From NCBI GenBank assembly GCA_903823115.1, contig CAIJRN010000052.1, positions 1-64,000 of the forward strand: a DNA stretch of 64,000 bases, in the 5' to 3' direction. This document shows, in pieces, positions 60,982-64,000 of the stretch. The notes under the pieces are model-generated. The model saw nothing but the letters and a program-made list of their open reading frames with translations. It searched no databases and had not been told where the DNA came from. A program made the translations under genes and the position numbers. Numbering within the stretch: position 1 is the first letter of the stretch; each line of letters begins with the position of its first letter. This DNA comes from an uncultured cyanobacterium. Lineage in GTDB: Bacteria > Cyanobacteriota > Cyanobacteriia > PCC-6307 > Cyanobiaceae.

Positions 60982-61665
60982 ATGCCGAGCGGCGGATGGA
61001 GTCAACAGCTGATCGGCTCGGCCGCCGTGCTGCTCTGGCTCCTGGTGCTGGCGGTCCTGACCATGGCGCTGCGGGCCCGCTGGCCTGAACAACCGGAATG
61101 GAGCCGCAAGCTGGTCCACATCGGCGCCGGCCTGGTGGTGCCCCTGGCCTGGGGTCTGGGGATCGATCGCTGGATCGCCATCGGTGCGGCGGCACTCGTC
61201 ACCCTGTTGGCCGCCTACAACCAGCGCCACAGGCTGCTGCCAGGGATTGAGGATGTGGGCCGCTCCAGCTACGGCACCATCGGCTACGGCGCCTCAATCA
61301 CGCTGCTGCTGCTGCTCTGGTGGCCCGACCAGCACGCCACCGTGACCGCCGGCGTGCTGGTGATGGCGTTCGCGGATGGGCTGGCGGGACTGGTCGGTTC
61401 GAGCGTCGTCTCGCCCAGCTGGACGGTGCTGGGCCAGCGGCGCTCCCTGGTGGGCACACTGATCATGGCCATCACCAGCCTGGCGGTGCTGCAGGGGCTG
61501 GGGATGGTCTGCGCTGCCGCGGGCCTGCCGGCGCCGACCCCGCCCGAGGTGCTCGCTCTGGCCCTGACGGCCGTCCTGCTCGAGCAGATCGCCGTGCTCG
61601 GTCTGGACAATTTCACCGTACCGATCGGCATTGGCCTGCTCTGGCAACTGCTGAGTCAAACCTGA
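60982..61665 (+). CDS. Phytol kinase-like membrane protein (DGK1/VTE5 family)
   Basis: 227 residues with about six to seven membrane helices. WSRKLVHIGAGLVVPLAWGLG near residue 40 and later VMAFADGLAGLVGSS with RRSLVGTLIMA match CTP-dependent phytol/dolichol kinase-family proteins related to phosphatidate cytidylyltransferase. In cyanobacteria such an enzyme recycles phytol from chlorophyll for tocopherol and fatty-acid ester synthesis. An in-frame TTG at 60976 could add two residues. Confidence 0.75.
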   Translation: MPSGGWSQQLIGSAAVLLWLLVLAVLTMALRARWPEQPEWSRKLVHIGAGLVVPLAWGLGIDRWIAIGAAALVTLLAAYNQRHRLLPGIEDVGRSSYGTIGYGASITLLLLLWWPDQHATVTAGVLVMAFADGLAGLVGSSVVSPSWTVLGQRRSLVGTLIMAITSLAVLQGLGMVCAAAGLPAPTPPEVLALALTAVLLEQIAVLGLDNFTVPIGIGLLWQLLSQT

Positions 61666-61688
61666 ACCGCGCGCCTGGGGGCTTCACT

Positions 61689-62036
61689 TCAGACCTGAAG
61701 CAGAGCTTCACAGCGCCGCTCCCAGTCCCGTTGACTGCCCAGAGCCGCCACCAGCAAGCGATCGCCAGGTTCCTCCCGCAGGCGCAGCTGCCATTGCCGG
61801 ATCAGATCGGCCCGCTCCATCCAGACATCGAGCACGGTGCGCTGAATGGCCTCGCCATCCCAATCGCGACCCCGGGCGGTGTCGACGGCCCAGGCGAGCA
61901 GATCATCGAGCTGAAAGGAGCGAAAGCCGGCGAAGGCGGGACCAGCGGCGGTGGCATCGGCTGTGCTGCTGCGCTGCTCCAGATAGAACAACTGCAGGGG
62001 ATCGGAAAGACCACAGAGCTGCAAGAGGTAAGTCAT
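61689..62036 (-). CDS. Small cyanobacterial protein of unknown function
   Basis: 115 residues starting MTYLLQLCGLSDPLQLFYLEQ, with no signal peptide or membrane segment. Acidic and Trp-rich in the second half (DWDGEAIQRTVLDVWMERADL, QRDWERRCEALLQ), probably helical. I recognise no domain. The sequence does read like a folded protein and is bounded by a clear ATG. A CIRCE-like inverted repeat lies about 95 bases upstream, suggesting heat-shock (HrcA) control. It is convergent with the phytol-kinase-like gene. Confidence 0.65.
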   Translation of the reverse strand: MTYLLQLCGLSDPLQLFYLEQRSSTADATAAGPAFAGFRSFQLDDLLAWAVDTARGRDWDGEAIQRTVLDVWMERADLIRQWQLRLREEPGDRLLVAALGSQRDWERRCEALLQV

Positions 62037-62130
62037 GCGCCAACCCGCAGGGAACAACGACAGGCAACACCGTAAAGAATGCACCGAGTCGCGGCGTCCA
62101 CCGCGAACATTCCTTGAGGTGACTGATGTT

Positions 62131-62157
62131 CTGGCACTCACAATCCTTGAGTGCCAA
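62131..62157 (-). promoter_or_regulatory. CIRCE-like HrcA operator
   Basis: The minus strand reads TTGGCACTC-N9-GAGTGCCAG. The CIRCE consensus bound by the heat-shock repressor HrcA is TTAGCACTC-N9-GAGTGCTAA; 15 of 18 fixed bases agree, the 9-base spacer is exact, and the arms are themselves complementary at 8 of 9 positions. It lies in the spacer upstream of the 115-residue protein gene. No T tract follows, so it is not a terminator of the glutamine-synthetase-like gene. Confidence 0.7.
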
Positions 62158-62196
62158 TACAACCAGGCTGCCGTCTTTCCGATCACACTGACACCT

Positions 62197-63552
62197 TCAG
62201 CCCAGGCCTCCCACCAGCGGCCACCAGCAGCTGGCCGCCACCTGCTGCTCCGGGCTGAGCTGGGCGCAGCGGCGCACCTCGGCCGCCTGGCTGTCGAGCA
62301 GGGAGCCGTGCAGGGCCTCCCCCATCCCCTGGCGCAGCAGGGCACTGGCCGCGAAGGCCGCCGAAGCCTGCTCCAGGCTGCCGGGCAGGCGCGACACCTG
62401 ACCCAGCGGCAGGGCGGCCGGATCACCGCTCAGGGGAGGTGGCAGGCTCCGTTGTTGTCCCGCCAGGCCCTGCCGCACCAGCAGCTGCACCGCCCCCAGC
62501 AGCAGATAGGGATTGGCCCCGAGATCGCTCACCTTCAGCTCCAGATGAGCCGCGGCGCCATCGGCAGCGCTGGGGATCAGCCGCAGGGCCGCCTCGCGGT
62601 TCTCCACACCCCACACCTGGAACGGAGCCGACCAGGAGCTGGGCCCGAGCCGCAGATAGGAGACCGCCAGGGGACAGGCGAGGGCCATCAGGGCCGGCAG
62701 CTCCTCGAGCAGGGTCGCCAGCAGTTGCTGCCCCGCCTCGCTGAGCCCGGCGACACCCTCGCCGCCCTGCAGCAGCGGCTGGCCAGCGCGCTGAACGCTG
62801 AAGTGCAGATGGCCCCCATCCCCCACCCGCTCCAGGCTGGGTTTGGGGCTGAAACTGCAGCGCCAGCCGAAGCGCCGGCTGACGCGCTGGATGACGAGAC
62901 GGGCCCGCACCAGCCGGTCCGCCGCCTCCAGAGCGGTCCCGGGAGCCAGGGACAGCTCGAACTGGGAGGCCCCGTATTCGGGGTGGAACTGCAGCCAGGG
63001 CAGCCCCGCCGCCTCGATCGCCTCCAGCAGCGCCGTGGCGTAGTCGAACCCCTCCACCAGTCGGTCGGCACCGTACGGACCTCCCGGCATCGCCGGTCGT
63101 GGCGCCGCACCCGGCTCGGCCTCAGCCACCAGCCACTCCAGCTCGAAACCCGCCTGCAGCGTCAGTCCCGCCGCCTCGAGCCCCTCCTGCTGACGGCGGC
63201 AGAAGTGGCGCTGGTCGGCGGCGTAGGGCTCACCGTTGCGTTGCCAGCGCTCCCCTGGTGCCCAGGCCCAGCCCCGGGCCGGGGCCAGGGGCGCCAGGGC
63301 CGCCGGATCGGCCTTCAAGCGCAGGTCGCCATCGGGCACGGCCAGCCTGTGGGCTGGATCGATGCTGCCGTCCGTGCCGAAAGCATCCGCCACCGGCGAG
63401 AAGCCCACGCCCGTCCGCACCGCCTGCTGCAGATGGGCCAGGGGCACCACCTTCACCAGGGGCGCCCCGGCATGGTTCACCCAGGTGATGGCCAGCCAGC
63501 GCAGCCCCTGATCCGCCAGGGAGCTGGCGAGGGCGGCAGGGGAGAGGGTCAT
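62197..63552 (-). CDS. Glutamine synthetase-like enzyme
   Basis: 451 residues with the glutamine-synthetase catalytic pattern but of the GlnA-like/PuuA/GlnT type: FELEWLVAEAEPG (metal glutamates, about residue 136), WLQFHPEYGASQFELSL, DGGHLHFSVQ and VENREAALRLIPSA. Canonical type I GlnA regulatory features (Tyr adenylylation loop NLYDLPPEE) are absent. It may join glutamate to an amine (gamma-glutamyl ligase). Substrate unknown. It is 3 bases from the DAHP synthase gene. Confidence 0.8.
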   Translation of the reverse strand: MTLSPAALASSLADQGLRWLAITWVNHAGAPLVKVVPLAHLQQAVRTGVGFSPVADAFGTDGSIDPAHRLAVPDGDLRLKADPAALAPLAPARGWAWAPGERWQRNGEPYAADQRHFCRRQQEGLEAAGLTLQAGFELEWLVAEAEPGAAPRPAMPGGPYGADRLVEGFDYATALLEAIEAAGLPWLQFHPEYGASQFELSLAPGTALEAADRLVRARLVIQRVSRRFGWRCSFSPKPSLERVGDGGHLHFSVQRAGQPLLQGGEGVAGLSEAGQQLLATLLEELPALMALACPLAVSYLRLGPSSWSAPFQVWGVENREAALRLIPSAADGAAAHLELKVSDLGANPYLLLGAVQLLVRQGLAGQQRSLPPPLSGDPAALPLGQVSRLPGSLEQASAAFAASALLRQGMGEALHGSLLDSQAAEVRRCAQLSPEQQVAASCWWPLVGGLG

Positions 63553-63555
63553 GGC

Positions 63556-64000
63556 TCAGGCCACTGCCAGCCGGCCCTCTCTCAGCTCCCGCACGGCGAC
63601 GGCCAGGTGCTCCAGCAGCTCCAGCGTGGTGGGCAGATCGATGCAGGCATCGGTGACACTCTGGCCGTAGGTGAGCAGCGAGAGATCGGTGGGGATCTTC
63701 TGATTACCTTCCACCAGGTGGCTCTCGATCATCACGCCCATCACGTGAACCGAACCGGCGCTGACCTGCCGGGCCACCTCCTGGAGCACCTCGCCCTGGC
63801 GGCGGTAGTCCTTGTTGGAATTGCCGTGGCTGCAGTCCACCATCAGCCGGGCCGGCAGACCCTCGGCCGCCAGCTGGGCCGCCGCCGCCTCCACCGCCTC
63901 GCTGTGGAAATTGGGGCCGGCCTTACCACCGCGCAACACCAGATGGCCATCGGGATTGCCGGTGGTGGTGACGATGGCGGCCTGGCCGTCCTTGTTGATG
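63556..64000 (-). CDS. aroG: DAHP synthase, C-terminal part (cut by window edge)
   Basis: The visible 147 codons end a class I (AroF/AroG/AroH type) 3-deoxy-D-arabino-heptulosonate 7-phosphate synthase, which starts the shikimate pathway from PEP and erythrose-4-phosphate. Motifs are AAIVTTTGNPDGHLVLRGG, LMVDCSHGNSNKDY, VMGVMIESHLVEGNQ and YGQSVTDACI. The reading frame is open through position 64000. The N-terminal part lies outside the window. Confidence 0.93.
   Translation of the reverse strand, partial: INKDGQAAIVTTTGNPDGHLVLRGGKAGPNFHSEAVEAAAAQLAAEGLPARLMVDCSHGNSNKDYRRQGEVLQEVARQVSAGSVHVMGVMIESHLVEGNQKIPTDLSLLTYGQSVTDACIDLPTTLELLEHLAVAVRELREGRLAVA

Noticed and set aside
62131..62157. Hairpin as terminator of the glutamine-synthetase-like gene
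   Set aside because: No T tract follows on the minus strand, while the arms and 9-base spacer fit CIRCE.

Overview
The window looks like part of a picocyanobacterial chromosome (Cyanobium / freshwater or euryhaline Synechococcus type). The signs are very high G+C, the cyanobacterial urt-ure urea cluster with an NtcA-like promoter, a cyanobacterial group 2 sigma factor, PEP-CTERM and HpsJ-like proteins, a domain of the nitrate-reductase-associated family, and many copies of the palindrome GCGATCGC (HIP1). Genes are tightly packed, often with ATGA or GTGA overlaps. I recognise no rRNA, tRNA, CRISPR array or insertion sequence.

Layout. 1-9 kb: start of a Phd/YefM antitoxin (cut by the edge), queE, a minus-strand trio (secreted amidohydrolase, solute-binding lipoprotein, MscS channel), an ecotin-type protease inhibitor, then queC-pabB-pabC (deazaguanine and folate precursors) and a small secreted protein. 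9.5-23.5 kb: urea uptake and urease. urtABCDE and ureEFG lie on the minus strand, ureD and ureABC on the plus strand. A 693-residue repeat protein on the opposite strand splits ureD from ureABC. 23.5-26.3 kb: a less G+C-rich stretch with HpsJ-like, PEP-CTERM and PilZ proteins. 27-35 kb: an operon of circularly permuted ATP-grasp, alpha-E, transglutaminase, glycogen phosphorylase and DUF2126 proteins. 35-37 kb: a cupin-like protein and a CsgG-like protein.

36.8-49.5 kb: siroheme and molybdenum-cofactor genes (cobA, cbiX, mobA, moaA, moaB, moaD, moaE, moeA, moaC), a TrpD2-like protein fused to a nitrate-reductase-associated domain, a HEPN/MNT pair and a YdeP-type molybdoenzyme. No narB, nirA or nitrate transporter is in the window. 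49.6-64 kb: a fused osmoprotectant-type permease/binding protein, a glutaredoxin-MauE fusion, a complete sdhCAB operon, an MFS carrier, ppk1, a sigma factor, a phytol-kinase-like protein, a small unknown gene with a CIRCE-like operator, a glutamine-synthetase-like enzyme and the 3' part of a DAHP synthase gene.

How it fits together: the urt and ure genes import and hydrolyse urea under likely nitrogen control. The Mo-cofactor genes serve molybdoenzymes, one of which (YdeP type) is present here. The least understood units are the ATP-grasp/alpha-E/transglutaminase operon, the TrpD2-NARP fusion, the repeat protein inside the urease locus and the CIRCE-controlled small gene. Calls rest on reading motifs and gene order only; no database search was run.
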